DNA from: Algoriphagus marinus
Lineage (GTDB): Bacteria; Bacteroidota; Bacteroidia; Cytophagales; Cyclobacteriaceae
Assembly: GCF_001936475.1 (NCBI RefSeq)
Contig: NZ_MSPQ01000001.1
Location: 186,001 to 250,000, forward strand
Length of the DNA stretch: 64,000 nucleotides
Reading direction: 5' to 3'
The translations under genes and the position numbers were made by a program. Below the pieces are notes generated by a model that searched no databases, was not told the DNA's origin, and was given only the letters and a program-made list of their open reading frames with translations. Below are positions 8,351-17,705 of the stretch, piece by piece (position 1 is the stretch's first letter; every line of letters starts with the position of its first letter).

Positions 8351-8797
8351 ATGAATCCTTCTCAGAATCTCGCCCTTCATCTTTATTCCAGCTCTCGAAT
8401 TTTCATTCAACTGATTCAAAGTAGATTAAAAGAGTTTGGATTGACTTATCCACAGTATCTGGTGTTGGCTGTATTATGGAAAGAAGATGGATTACGCGTA
8501 AATGAAATAGGTCAACGACTCGAGTTAGACTCTGGAACTTTAACTCCGCTTCTTAAAAAATTGGAGGCGATGAACTATGTAAAACGACAACGTGGAGAAG
8601 CGGATGAGCGGACGGTAACTGCAGAATTAACCTATCCAGGAAAGTCTCTTCAGAGTAAAGTTGAGGCACATTTGATGAAGTTTGATGAATTACTTTCAGA
8701 AATTCAGGATCTCTCGCTTGATTCTATAAACCAAAGTCTCGTTGAGTTGTTAGAAAGTTTAAAATCATTGAAAAATTCAGAAAATGGAAAAACTTAA
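8351..8797 (+). CDS. OhrR-like MarR regulator lacking the sensing cysteine
   Basis: 148 residues of MarR fold, closest to OhrR: 'LYSSSR' in helix 1, 'LTYPQYLVLAVLWKEDGLRVNEIGQRLELDSGTLTPLLKKLEAMNYVKRQRGEADERTVTAELT' covers the winged helix with the OhrR-type SGTLTPxLKxLE recognition helix and DER wing. In OhrR the reactive Cys (Cys15 in B. subtilis) lies four residues before the Tyr of this first helix; here that position is Ala8 and the protein has no cysteine at all. Its gene overlaps ohr by 14 bp, so it almost certainly controls ohr, but it cannot sense peroxide by Cys oxidation. Confidence 0.85.
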   Translation: MNPSQNLALHLYSSSRIFIQLIQSRLKEFGLTYPQYLVLAVLWKEDGLRVNEIGQRLELDSGTLTPLLKKLEAMNYVKRQRGEADERTVTAELTYPGKSLQSKVEAHLMKFDELLSEIQDLSLDSINQSLVELLESLKSLKNSENGKT

Positions 8798-9206
8798 TAT
8801 TGATTACACAGCAGTAGCAATCAACACCGGAGGAAGAAAAGGTCATGTGAAAACAGATGATGGATTGCTAGATTTTGATGTCGCTATGCCAAAAGAAATT
8901 GGTGGCGAAGGTGGAAAAACCAATCCTGAGCAATTTTTTGCTGCTGGATATGCTTCTTGCTTTGGAGGAGCTTTAGGAGCTGTAGCAGGCAAAACCAGTT
9001 TGCGAGATTCCGAAATCAAAGCAAAAGTTCACTTAGGGAATTATGGTCCGGGAAGCTTTGGTTTGGCAGTAGATATCGAAGTGAAAATTCCACATGCGGC
9101 ATCATTGGAAGAAGCTCAGAAGTTAGTAGATGCAGCACACGAAGTTTGTCCTTACTCTAAGGCTACCAGAGGAAATATCGAAGTAAATGTGAAGGCAGTT
9201 GTTTAA
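8784..9206 (+). CDS. ohr: Organic hydroperoxide reductase Ohr
   Basis: 140 residues, the usual Ohr length. The two catalytic cysteines are present: Cys59 in 'GYASCFGGAL' and Cys122 in 'VCPYSKATRGNIEV'; the conserved Arg18 (GGRKGHV) that positions the peroxidatic thiolate is also there. Ohr reduces fatty-acid and other organic hydroperoxides using lipoylated proteins as electron donor, in the cytoplasm. Overlaps the upstream regulator by 14 bp and is followed by a terminator. Confidence 0.95.
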   Translation: MEKLNIDYTAVAINTGGRKGHVKTDDGLLDFDVAMPKEIGGEGGKTNPEQFFAAGYASCFGGALGAVAGKTSLRDSEIKAKVHLGNYGPGSFGLAVDIEVKIPHAASLEEAQKLVDAAHEVCPYSKATRGNIEVNVKAVV

Positions 9207-9229
9207 TACTGACTGAAGAAAAAATAATT

Positions 9230-9256
9230 AGGCTGGGAGAAACCCAGCCTTTTTTA
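9230..9256 (+). terminator. Rho-independent terminator of ohr
   Basis: Stem AGGCTGGG / CCCAGCCT, 5-nt loop, then six T. It sits just before the convergent stop of the quinone oxidoreductase gene. Confidence 0.85.
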
Positions 9257-9258
9257 TG

Positions 9259-10233
9259 TCAAATAACCACAACTCCTTTACCCAACATTTTTCGATCAAG
9301 CAGCGCTTGCAAGGCCTCTGGAGAATCTTGCAGAGAATATCGCTTACTAATATGTTGTTGAATTTTTCCTTCATTGATCCATTGAACCAGCTGAGCGATA
9401 TTCTGAAAACTCTGCTTTGCTTCCAACTTTGAAAATTGGCCCCAGAATACGCCAAGAATGGCACAGCCTTTCAAAAGCGGAAGATTCATTGGAATCTTTG
9501 GGATTTCCCCATTGGCAAAACCAACAATCAAATAGCGTCCTTTCCAGGCTATTCCTCTCAACGCCGCTTCCGTAAAATCTCCTCCGACAGGATCGTAAAT
9601 TACATCCACACCTTTTCCTCCAGTCAACTCTTTGATCCGGGTTTTCAGATCCTCATTGGAATAATTGATCGTTTCTGAAGCACCTTTTTCCCGGCACAAT
9701 TCAAGCTTCTCATCCGTCGATGCCGCAGCAATTACTTTGGCGCCCATTAGTTTTCCCAACTCCACCGCAGCCAAACCTACACCGCCAGCTGCACCCAAAA
9801 CTAGGAGAGTTTCTCCTTCTTGGAGTTTAGCCCGATCTTTTAATGCATGAAAAGAAGTACCATAGGAGTAAAGTGTGGTAGCTGCAACCTCTGGAGATAA
9901 TCCAGGAGGCATCGCAAAAACCCGATCCGCGTCCACGGCTACTTTTTCTGCAAACCCACCCCAACCACAGAGCGCGAGAACCGATTGACCTACTTGAAAT
10001 TGGGCCACATCCTCTCCGAGTTCAAGTACTTTTCCAGCTACCTCTCCTCCTGGTGAAAAGGGCAATTCTGGTTTGAATTGATACTTTCCTTGAATGATCA
10101 GCACATCAGGAAAATTAACTCCACAGGCTTCTACGGCAATGAGAATTTGATTTTTTGCAGGTTTAGGGTCTGGCAGTTCACCAAAAATGAGACTATCCGG
10201 AAGACCAAATTGATTACAGATGATTGCTTTCAT
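9259..10233 (-). CDS. NADPH:quinone oxidoreductase / zinc-independent MDR alcohol dehydrogenase
   Basis: 324 residues of the medium-chain dehydrogenase superfamily. The GroES-like N-terminal half has 'GVNFPDVLIIQGKYQFKPELPFSPGGEVAG', and the nucleotide-binding half has 'LLVLGAAGGVGLAAVELGKLMGAKVIAAAS'. Catalytic and structural zinc cysteines are absent, as in quinone oxidoreductase (Qor). It probably reduces quinones or enones with NADPH. Monocistronic, convergent with ohr. Confidence 0.85.
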   Translation of the reverse strand: MKAIICNQFGLPDSLIFGELPDPKPAKNQILIAVEACGVNFPDVLIIQGKYQFKPELPFSPGGEVAGKVLELGEDVAQFQVGQSVLALCGWGGFAEKVAVDADRVFAMPPGLSPEVAATTLYSYGTSFHALKDRAKLQEGETLLVLGAAGGVGLAAVELGKLMGAKVIAAASTDEKLELCREKGASETINYSNEDLKTRIKELTGGKGVDVIYDPVGGDFTEAALRGIAWKGRYLIVGFANGEIPKIPMNLPLLKGCAILGVFWGQFSKLEAKQSFQNIAQLVQWINEGKIQQHISKRYSLQDSPEALQALLDRKMLGKGVVVI

Positions 10234-10457
10234 AGTTGAAATTTTGTCACAAAGGCACTAAGAGTTTAAATTTCTTTGGGCTATTAAACCAAACGGTCAA
10301 CGCTATTTAGGGAAGTACAGTAAATATCTTTCAGCTTTCTCACTTCTACTTTCTAAATTTTCAAGCTTGGACAAGATGGCATTTCCTTAAATAAAACTAG
10401 GCATTTCCTGCCGAAAAGGATAATTTTGAGCTCTTTACTAAAATAGATAACCCAATT

Positions 10458-11846
10458 ATGGCGGTCAACGATTTCATACGCTCCAACAAAGACAGATTTT
10501 TGAACGAACTACTCGATTTACTTCGAATTCCATCGGTTAGCGCCGATCCTAAATTCAAAGACGATGTCTTTGCGGCAGCAGATTTTGTGAAAGATTCTCT
10601 TGTAAAAGCTGGTGCCGATACCGTGGAAATCTGCCAAACTGCAGGCTATCCAATCGTCTATGGCGAGAAAATCATTGATCCTTCTTTGCCCACTGTTTTG
10701 GTCTACGGACACTACGATGTGCAACCTGCGGATCCTTATGAATTATGGGATTCTCCGCCATTTGAGCCAGTGATCAAAAACACCAAAATTCATCCCGAAG
10801 GAGCAATTTTCGCCCGTGGTTCGGCAGATGATAAAGGTCAATTCTACATGCATGTGAAAGCGTTCGAAGCCATGATGGCTGAAAATGATTTGCCTTGCAA
10901 TGTGAAATTCATGATTGAGGGCGAAGAAGAAGTGGGTTCAGACAACCTAGACAAATTCGTAATCGAAAATAAGGAGCGACTGAAAGCAGATGTGATTCTG
11001 ATTTCCGATACACACATGATTTCTATGAAAGATCCATCCATCACGGTTGGTCTTCGGGGCATGGCCTATATGGAAGTCGAAGTGACTGGTGCCAATCGGG
11101 ATTTGCATTCCGGAACATATGGCGGAGCAGTCGCCAACCCAATCAATGTGCTTTGTGAGATGATCGCTTCTATGAAGGATGAAAATAATCACATTACCAT
11201 TCCAGGCTTTTATGATAAAGTACAAGAGCTGACTGATGCGCAGCGTGCACGGTTGAACGAGGCCCCTTTTGACTTAAATGAGTACAAAGAAAAACTCGAC
11301 ATCAATGATGTGGAAGGTGAAAAAGGCTATACTACTATCGAACGAATTGGTATCCGTCCTACGCTGGATGTAAATGGAATCTGGGGAGGATATATCGGAG
11401 AAGGTGCTAAAACAGTACTTCCTTCAAAAGCTTCTGCAAAGATTTCCATGCGTTTAGTTCCTGATCAGGACTGGAGAGAAATCGCTGAAATCTTCGAAAA
11501 CCACTTCAAGTCCATTGCCCCGGCTTCAGTTAAAGTGAAAGTAAAAGCACATCATGGCGGTGCTCCAGCAGTAGTTTCAGATTCGTCTGTGGGTTACCAA
11601 GCGGCCGAAGCTGCCATGGAAGAGACTTTTGGAAAGCGACCGATCCCTACTCGCGAAGGAGGCTCAATTCCTATCGTAGCTTTATTCCAAAAAGAATTGG
11701 GTTCAGATCCGATTTTATTTGGCTTTGGCTTGGACACGGATGCTTTGCATTCTCCAAATGAGCATTATGGTGTAAAAAACTATTTTATCGGAATAGAGAC
11801 CATTGCTGCCTTCTTTAGACACTTTAGATCACTAAGCGGGAAGTAA
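10458..11846 (+). CDS. M20-family dipeptidase (ArgE/DapE/CNDP-like)
   Basis: 462 residues. The di-zinc site motifs of M20 are visible: 'VYGHYDVQP', 'GSADDKGQ', 'EGEEEVGSDN', and the C-terminal 'FGLDTDALHSPNEHYGV'. The dimerisation domain lies in the middle ('SRDLHSGTYGG'-type region, here NRDLHSGTYGGAVANP). The family hydrolyses dipeptides such as those of the carnosine dipeptidase group. Cytoplasmic, no signal. A TAATTTTG box at 10421-10428 fits a phylum-type -7 element but no good -33 is present. Confidence 0.9.
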   Translation: MAVNDFIRSNKDRFLNELLDLLRIPSVSADPKFKDDVFAAADFVKDSLVKAGADTVEICQTAGYPIVYGEKIIDPSLPTVLVYGHYDVQPADPYELWDSPPFEPVIKNTKIHPEGAIFARGSADDKGQFYMHVKAFEAMMAENDLPCNVKFMIEGEEEVGSDNLDKFVIENKERLKADVILISDTHMISMKDPSITVGLRGMAYMEVEVTGANRDLHSGTYGGAVANPINVLCEMIASMKDENNHITIPGFYDKVQELTDAQRARLNEAPFDLNEYKEKLDINDVEGEKGYTTIERIGIRPTLDVNGIWGGYIGEGAKTVLPSKASAKISMRLVPDQDWREIAEIFENHFKSIAPASVKVKVKAHHGGAPAVVSDSSVGYQAAEAAMEETFGKRPIPTREGGSIPIVALFQKELGSDPILFGFGLDTDALHSPNEHYGVKNYFIGIETIAAFFRHFRSLSGK

Positions 11847-11900
11847 TTCAGGAACTTAAACTTCAATTTTCTCCTTTGGATAGCAATATTCCTCATCTCC

Positions 11901-14006
11901 ATGCATTCAATGTTAGGTAAATTCGGAAAACTTATTTTTCCGATCTTCTTCTTTTTTATCGCCATCTCCAACGGGCAAATCATCGCTCCTCCAAAGTGGA
12001 CGGTGGCAATTAGCCCTGATCAACCAGCGGTTGGTGAAAAAGCAACCTTGATCCTTGAGGCAACCATTCCTGTGGGATGGTATATTTATTCCAATGACTT
12101 TAAGCCAGACTTGGGGCCTATTCTCACCTCGCTGGATTTGGAACAATCGGAAGCTTATGCAAAAGCTGGAGGCCTGAAAGCGATTAACCCAAAGCGGAAG
12201 TTTGAGGAAATTTGGGAGGGAGAAGTCACCTATTTTATGGGAAAAGGACGTTTTGAGCAACCTTTAACCCTAAATTCTAAAAGTGGGACAATAATAGGTT
12301 CCATCACTTATCAAATGTGCTCTGACCTTACTGGTCAATGCATCAATTACGAAGAGGATGTGGAAATTTCTTTCACTGCTGTTCAAAAATCTCCTGAAAA
12401 ATCAGCAGAAACCAAGACAGAATCTGCGCCCACAGAAAGCAAGCAGAAAGAGGATGTCTTTGCAGAAAGTGATTCCCTTTTTGCTTTCACACCAGATCAG
12501 TCAATCCCAGCAGATGAGACCGAAGATTCCCAATCTGAAACGGAAGAAATTCAGCTGATTGAGGCACCTGAAGTACAGCAAGAATCGCTTTGGGGATTTA
12601 TGATTTTGGCATTCTTAGCCGGATTGGCAGCATTGCTTACTCCTTGTGTTTTTCCGATGATTCCGATGACGGTGAGCTTTTTCACCGGTCGGACTACAAG
12701 CAAAGCCATAGGAATTCGAAACGCATTCATTTATGGAGCCTCAATCATTGGTATTTATACCATTGCAGGGACGGCAGTGGCTGCTATTCAAGGACCGGAA
12801 TTTGCCAATTGGCTAGCCACACATTGGTTGCCAAACCTCTTTTTCTTCGGTATCTTCATCTTCTTTGCATTAGCTTTTTTGGGCATGTTTGAGATCACTT
12901 TGCCTTCAGGCCTAGTGAATAAAGTGGATGCTAAAGCTGAAAAAGGGGGATTGATTGGCGTGTTCTTTATGGCCTTCACTTTAGTCTTGGTTTCCTTTTC
13001 CTGTACCGGTCCCATCGTAGGCTCTATTCTGATTTCTTCAGCAGGGGGAGAATTAGTCAAGCCCGTATTAGGAATGTTTGCTTTCTCTTTAGCATTTGCC
13101 ATTCCATTTACACTATTCGCAATTTTTCCAGAGTGGATGAACAGACTTCCAAAATCAGGTGGCTGGCTGAATTCTGTAAAAGTTGTCTTAGGGTTCTTGG
13201 AACTAGCCTTGGCTTTCAAATTTCTCTCTATTGCCGACCTAGTGTATCATTGGGGAATTTTGGACCGGGATATTTTCCTTGTGATCTGGATTGTGATTTT
13301 TGCAGCATTGGGATTATATCTTCTAGGGAAAATCAGGCTGCCGCATGATTCACCAATGGACCATATTGGTGTACCAAGACTACTATTGGCTTTGGTGACC
13401 TTTATGTTTGTGGTCTATATGATCCCAGGACTTTGGGGCGCTCCGCTCAAGTATCTCAGCGGCTATTTACCTCCATTGACTACACAGCAGTTTAAAATCG
13501 GTGAGGGAATTTCTGCTTCAAATGAACCCCGTGCGCAAGTTACTTACGGTGATTTGCTTGAGATTCCCTTCGGGATCCAAGGATACTTTGATTATGAAGA
13601 AGCTTTAGCTGCCGCAAAAAGTCAAGGCAAACCCTTATTGATTGACTTCACCGGACATGGCTGTGTGAACTGTCGGAAAATGGAGGAAAATGTATGGTCT
13701 GATCCACAGGTTTTGGCTCGCTTGAAAAACGATTTCGTGATGGTCGCGCTCTATATTGATGAGCGACTGGAGCTACCGGAGAGCAAGTGGTACACCTCCT
13801 CGTACGATGGGAAAGTGAAAAAAACCCTTGGAAAGCAAAATGCTGATTTCCAGATCACCCGTTTTAATAACAACGCTCAACCTTACTATGTGATATTGGA
13901 TCACAGCGAAAATCTCCTTGCTCCACCACGAGGGTACGAAACCAATATTCAGGAATTCGTGGAGTTTTTGGAAGCTGCCAAGAATGAATTTAAAACCCAG
14001 AATTAG
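11901..14006 (+). CDS. dsbD: Thiol:disulfide interchange protein DsbD
   Basis: 701 residues with all three DsbD parts. Periplasmic alpha domain after a signal peptide (residues about 25-155) has Cys140 and Cys147. The eight-TM domain has Cys249 (LTPCVFPMIP) and Cys368 (FSCTGPIVG). The C-terminal thioredoxin-like domain has CxxC at 588-591 (GHGCVNCRKME). It carries electrons from cytoplasmic thioredoxin to periplasmic disulfide isomerases and c-type cytochrome maturation. An acidic low-complexity linker (about 165-225) is long compared with E. coli. The start could also be Met4. Confidence 0.93.
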   Translation: MHSMLGKFGKLIFPIFFFFIAISNGQIIAPPKWTVAISPDQPAVGEKATLILEATIPVGWYIYSNDFKPDLGPILTSLDLEQSEAYAKAGGLKAINPKRKFEEIWEGEVTYFMGKGRFEQPLTLNSKSGTIIGSITYQMCSDLTGQCINYEEDVEISFTAVQKSPEKSAETKTESAPTESKQKEDVFAESDSLFAFTPDQSIPADETEDSQSETEEIQLIEAPEVQQESLWGFMILAFLAGLAALLTPCVFPMIPMTVSFFTGRTTSKAIGIRNAFIYGASIIGIYTIAGTAVAAIQGPEFANWLATHWLPNLFFFGIFIFFALAFLGMFEITLPSGLVNKVDAKAEKGGLIGVFFMAFTLVLVSFSCTGPIVGSILISSAGGELVKPVLGMFAFSLAFAIPFTLFAIFPEWMNRLPKSGGWLNSVKVVLGFLELALAFKFLSIADLVYHWGILDRDIFLVIWIVIFAALGLYLLGKIRLPHDSPMDHIGVPRLLLALVTFMFVVYMIPGLWGAPLKYLSGYLPPLTTQQFKIGEGISASNEPRAQVTYGDLLEIPFGIQGYFDYEEALAAAKSQGKPLLIDFTGHGCVNCRKMEENVWSDPQVLARLKNDFVMVALYIDERLELPESKWYTSSYDGKVKKTLGKQNADFQITRFNNNAQPYYVILDHSENLLAPPRGYETNIQEFVEFLEAAKNEFKTQN

Positions 14007-14087
14007 GAAATTTAAATTGGGGCCTTGCCTTATTTTTAATTGTGAATATCCGCTTTCTTACCATTTACCAAATTTTATTGATGTTCA

Positions 14088-14208
14088 CCTCGACCTCGCT
14101 CGGTGAGCCTTAGCTTTTAAATTAGGTGGGGGAATAAACTGCGGCGGCGGCGCAGTTTATTCCCCCACCATAATTAACCCCAAATCCGAAGGCCGAGCGA
14201 AGTCGAGG
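14088..14208. repeat. Nested palindrome, probably a dispersed intergenic repeat
   Basis: Core arms of 19 bp (14125-14143 and 14151-14169) are perfectly complementary around a 7-base loop of GCGGCGG. An outer pair of 16-bp arms (14088-14103 and 14193-14208) matches with a single mismatch; its motif CCGAGCGAAGTCGAGG is of the GAGCGAAGTCGA kind seen in dispersed repeats of Bacteroidota and cyanobacteria. A further small hairpin follows (14208-14226). The GC-rich core differs from the AT-rich surroundings. It lies between convergent genes and may also stop transcription. Confidence 0.75.
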
Positions 14209-14265
14209 CCAGTTTGATCAACTGGCATAATTGCGGATAATGAGATTATTCAATTTTAATCTCTT

Positions 14266-14916
14266 TTATCGTTCAATTATCCGATTTCTTACCGCTTTCT
14301 GTACTGCTTCAAGCTTCGAGTGCACTTGGAGTTTGCCGTAGATATTCTCGATATGCTTGCGGACAGTCTTCGGAGATATAAAGAGATTTTCCCCGATTTG
14401 GTTGTAGTTAAGTCCTTTTGAAGTTTGCTCAAGTATTTCAATTTCCCGAGCTGTCAGGTTGATTTCTTCCTTTGGTTCTTCAAAATTCGGAGGATTGCGA
14501 AGGAGCTTTAAAGCTTTCATCGCTACAGAGGGAGTCATAGCAGCGCCACCCTCTAGGGTATCCAAAATGCCTTGATGCAAAGATTTAGCATCTACTTCCT
14601 TAAGCAAATAGCCATGTGCTCCGGCTTGAATAGCTCTGAAAATATTCTCGTCATCATCGAATACGGTAATCATTATGATTTTGATTTGAGGATACTTCTT
14701 GGTGATTTCTGCAACTGTTTCAATGCCATTCATTTTGGGCATCTCAATGTCCATTAGAATCAGGTGGACATTGGAGTCCTGCTCTAGTTTTTCCAAAAAC
14801 TCAACTCCATTATAGCCATAAAATTTGACCTCCAAGTCTTCAAAAAATGAAAGCTTTTCCAAGATTGCTTTGAGCAAAAATGAATTATCCTCTGCAATTG
14901 CAATTTTTATCGCCAT
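14266..14916 (-). CDS. NarL/FixJ-type response regulator
   Basis: 216 residues. Receiver domain at the N-terminus with phospho-acceptor Asp56 (LILMDIEMPKMNG) and acidic pair ED at 9-10. The LuxR-type HTH at the C-terminus reads 'LTAREIEILEQTSKGLNYNQIGENLFISPKTVRKHIENIYGKL'. It is cotranscribed 15 bp downstream of its sensor kinase. Regulated genes are not evident from the neighbourhood. Confidence 0.93.
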   Translation of the reverse strand: MAIKIAIAEDNSFLLKAILEKLSFFEDLEVKFYGYNGVEFLEKLEQDSNVHLILMDIEMPKMNGIETVAEITKKYPQIKIIMITVFDDDENIFRAIQAGAHGYLLKEVDAKSLHQGILDTLEGGAAMTPSVAMKALKLLRNPPNFEEPKEEINLTAREIEILEQTSKGLNYNQIGENLFISPKTVRKHIENIYGKLQVHSKLEAVQKAVRNRIIER

Positions 14917-14931
14917 GATGATTTTTAAAAA

Positions 14932-16797
14932 TTAATAAATACAAACTTCAGTTCCTTGATTTTCCTGCGTATCAATAGTAAGATTCTTTCCGATACGGTC
15001 CGCACGGTTTCTCATATTCCCCAAGCCATTTCCCAAATTATTGGTTTTGATCCCTTGCCCATTATCTCTTACACATATCCGTAGAGCATCACCTACTTTT
15101 ACCAAGTTTATCGTGATTTTCGAAGCATCTGCGTGCTTTATGGCATTATTGATAGCTTCTTGGACTACTCTAAAATAATTAATCCCCTCCAGTGAATTGA
15201 GTAAAAATTCCTTTTCAATCTGATCATCCACCTTTAATTCAAAATCAATCGTAGGACATGCTTCTTTTGCCTTAGCTATGAAGTTGGCCAATCTTCCCTG
15301 AAGATCTTCCAAGCTCACGTTCTCTTTATTCATGGCCCAGATGGTATCTCTCAACTCGCCAACTGTTTCGACGGTAAAGGAGGAAATCTGATCAATTTTT
15401 GATGCCATTTTCTCCGGTCCAAGATTACCCAATTTCAGGTTGTTGAGTGAGGAAACAATAAAGGTCAGCTGAGCGCCAATATTGTCATGCAAATCAGATG
15501 AAATACGATCCCGCTGCTCATGAAGGCGCTTTTGTGTTTCTTGCTCTGCATAAATCGCCTGAAGCTTAGCCTCCTGCTCTAAATGTCTGTTTTTAGTTTT
15601 TTGCCTGTAGTATATAAAGAAACCGAGTCCAAGAAGTGAAATTGAAAAGATAATTGCGAGCAATAGTTGGTTATTTCGATTCTTGACCAAAAGTTCATTT
15701 TCTGCCAAGGCAGCTCTTGACTCTGCTAGCTCCCGTTCTTTGGTTTCCACTTTATACTTAGCTTCAAGATCCGCCATTTGCTTCAAGCGCTCATCTTTGA
15801 AGATTGAATCTTTAAGTGAGCTGTACTGCTCCAAAAAGTCAATGGCCACCGGAAGTCGACCGCGTAATTTATTGTAGCGGTATTGCTCTTGAAGGTAATC
15901 CCGCTTTTTCTCTATGGATTGACTCAATTCCACATATTTCGCAGCAGAATCCAGCATGTTTTCTGCTTCGCTGTAGTTGCCCAGATTGTAAGCGATCGTC
16001 CCTAAGTTTGTATAGTTTGTCGCTATTCTCGTATTGCTTTTTGCCTTTTGATTAAGAGAAAGTGAGACTACCATCCACTTTTTAGCCTCCAAAAAATTCT
16101 TTTGCTTTAAAAGCGTGTTCCCAATATTATTGAAGGTATTCGCAACCTTAATGCTATCGAGGTTTTTCAAATCATCAATTACTTGATAATGGTAGTATAA
16201 TGCACTATCAGGCTTATTCCAATCATCAAAATTAATGGCAATCGCATTTAAGGCATAAGCTCGAAAAAGTGGCTTGGATTTTGGAAAATCTTCTAGGAGC
16301 TGGAGCGCTTCCTTTCCATAAGCAACTCCCTTGTCATATTGCTCCATATCATGGTAGATCACCGAGATATCGAATAGCGCAAATGCCATGTAATTTGAAT
16401 CCAAGGCATTCAAGGCGTGATTATAATGCTCCTGTGAAAAATATAATGCTTTATCCCAGTCTCCCGTGAAACTATTGATACGAGATAGTGATATGAAAGC
16501 CATACTTCGAATACTGGCTTCAGCTTTTGGGTCAACAAGGTCAACACATTTTTGAAAATAAATTTCAGCACTATCGTATTCCGAATTCGAATAAAATCGA
16601 TCAGCGATGAAATAAAAATAAAGACCTGAGTCACCCGAATTCTGAAGATTCTTTTTTTCCAATTCAAATATAATGGAGGCAGAGTCTCGGTTAAGCACAG
16701 TTCTTCCTAGCCTATCCCGCAAAGTTTGAGAATAGGAAGCCGTAATCACCAGAAATGCTACTTGAAAAAGGGCAAATGTTCGAAGCATAAAGGTCAA
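14932..16797 (-). CDS. TPR-containing sensor histidine kinase (HisKA_3)
   Basis: 621 residues: signal peptide (to ...TASYSQ), periplasmic TPR array (about 40-330), coiled coil, one transmembrane helix (LLLAIIFSISLLGLGFFIYY), second coiled coil, then the DHp helix with phospho-acceptor His437 ('ISSDLHDNIGAQLTF') and an HATPase domain (N-box 'QEAINNAIKHA', G-boxes 'DNGQGI' and 'GNGLGNMRNRA'). This is the usual Bacteroidota partner of NarL-type regulators and lies directly upstream of one. Confidence 0.93.
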   Translation of the reverse strand: MTFMLRTFALFQVAFLVITASYSQTLRDRLGRTVLNRDSASIIFELEKKNLQNSGDSGLYFYFIADRFYSNSEYDSAEIYFQKCVDLVDPKAEASIRSMAFISLSRINSFTGDWDKALYFSQEHYNHALNALDSNYMAFALFDISVIYHDMEQYDKGVAYGKEALQLLEDFPKSKPLFRAYALNAIAINFDDWNKPDSALYYHYQVIDDLKNLDSIKVANTFNNIGNTLLKQKNFLEAKKWMVVSLSLNQKAKSNTRIATNYTNLGTIAYNLGNYSEAENMLDSAAKYVELSQSIEKKRDYLQEQYRYNKLRGRLPVAIDFLEQYSSLKDSIFKDERLKQMADLEAKYKVETKERELAESRAALAENELLVKNRNNQLLLAIIFSISLLGLGFFIYYRQKTKNRHLEQEAKLQAIYAEQETQKRLHEQRDRISSDLHDNIGAQLTFIVSSLNNLKLGNLGPEKMASKIDQISSFTVETVGELRDTIWAMNKENVSLEDLQGRLANFIAKAKEACPTIDFELKVDDQIEKEFLLNSLEGINYFRVVQEAINNAIKHADASKITINLVKVGDALRICVRDNGQGIKTNNLGNGLGNMRNRADRIGKNLTIDTQENQGTEVCIY

Positions 16798-16874
16798 GAT
16801 CGCTAACCTTTTAAATATAAAAAATGCTTTTTGGGTTTATGCTTTTTTCGAGATTTTTTAAAATTATTTGTTGA

Positions 16875-17642
16875 TTAACCGTAAATCTCTTCCAAAATCT
16901 GGGCTAATCTAACGCTTGCTGCAACCAATCTTTCCTCAACAGTATCATTGGATTCGTACATATAGACCCAGCTGATTTTTTTACTCTCCGGTAATTTGTA
17001 TACAAGTGGTCGAAGGGCAACAGCTTCCTTCAGCCAATCCTCCATAGTTGCATTACGATACGTCTGCTTGAGCTCGGGAGTTAATCTACGATAAAGCTCA
17101 TTCGCAAGCTCAGAATAGCTCATGCCTTTACGGTCAATCATTCCACTATCCCAAAGTGCGTGAAGATTGGTTGATTGGTTAAAAAATTCTATTCTGACGT
17201 CATTTCCTCCACGATCCTCACCTGTACCCACATGGAGCGGCTGATGAATATCCTCTACCATATGAATCAGCATTTTGAGTTTTTCTGCCTCTTCCTTCGG
17301 GCTTAGATTTCCAGCTTTAAGCTCTGCCTTCAATCGCTGAATCGCTTCAAACGCATCCCCTCCTTTTTCCTGATGTGCAGGATCATACTCCCCATTTTTG
17401 GAAGTCAAATAATGCCAAGAATTTGCATAATCATAGGACTTATCAGATCTAATCTCGTCCATCCAAGTGCCACTTCTTCCGAGCGACATAGGATAAAGAA
17501 CCTTTTCAACTTTGGTTAAAACCGATTTTTTCATTTGCCGCTCAGCCATAAGGCCAATTACATAGTGACCTAATTGCCCCCAAGCAGAAGCTTGAGTCAC
17601 AGAGAGGGAGAGCATCACTGCAAATAGAAGTACTTTTTTCAT
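16875..17642 (-). CDS. S1/P1-family nuclease
   Basis: 255 residues with a signal peptide ending at ...QASA, so that the mature protein begins with Trp21, which binds the zinc cluster in this family. The other zinc ligands are in place: His26, Asp62, His77, His127, Asp131, His137, His161 and Asp165. S1/P1 nucleases degrade single-stranded DNA and RNA and remove 3'-phosphates; here in the periplasm or outside. A perfect -7 box (TATCTTTG on the minus strand, 17665-17672) precedes the gene, without a clear -33. Confidence 0.93.
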   Translation of the reverse strand: MKKVLLFAVMLSLSVTQASAWGQLGHYVIGLMAERQMKKSVLTKVEKVLYPMSLGRSGTWMDEIRSDKSYDYANSWHYLTSKNGEYDPAHQEKGGDAFEAIQRLKAELKAGNLSPKEEAEKLKMLIHMVEDIHQPLHVGTGEDRGGNDVRIEFFNQSTNLHALWDSGMIDRKGMSYSELANELYRRLTPELKQTYRNATMEDWLKEAVALRPLVYKLPESKKISWVYMYESNDTVEERLVAASVRLAQILEEIYG

Positions 17643-17705
17643 AAATCTGATGATTGAATAGTCACAAAGATAGTAGGCAAATTATAGAGGGAGATGAATA
17701 AAAGA

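Noticed and set aside
12788..13219. Long antisense frames over dsbD and secA
   Set aside because: They lie opposite strongly conserved coding sequence and show no recognisable domains or own regulatory signals; they are shadows.
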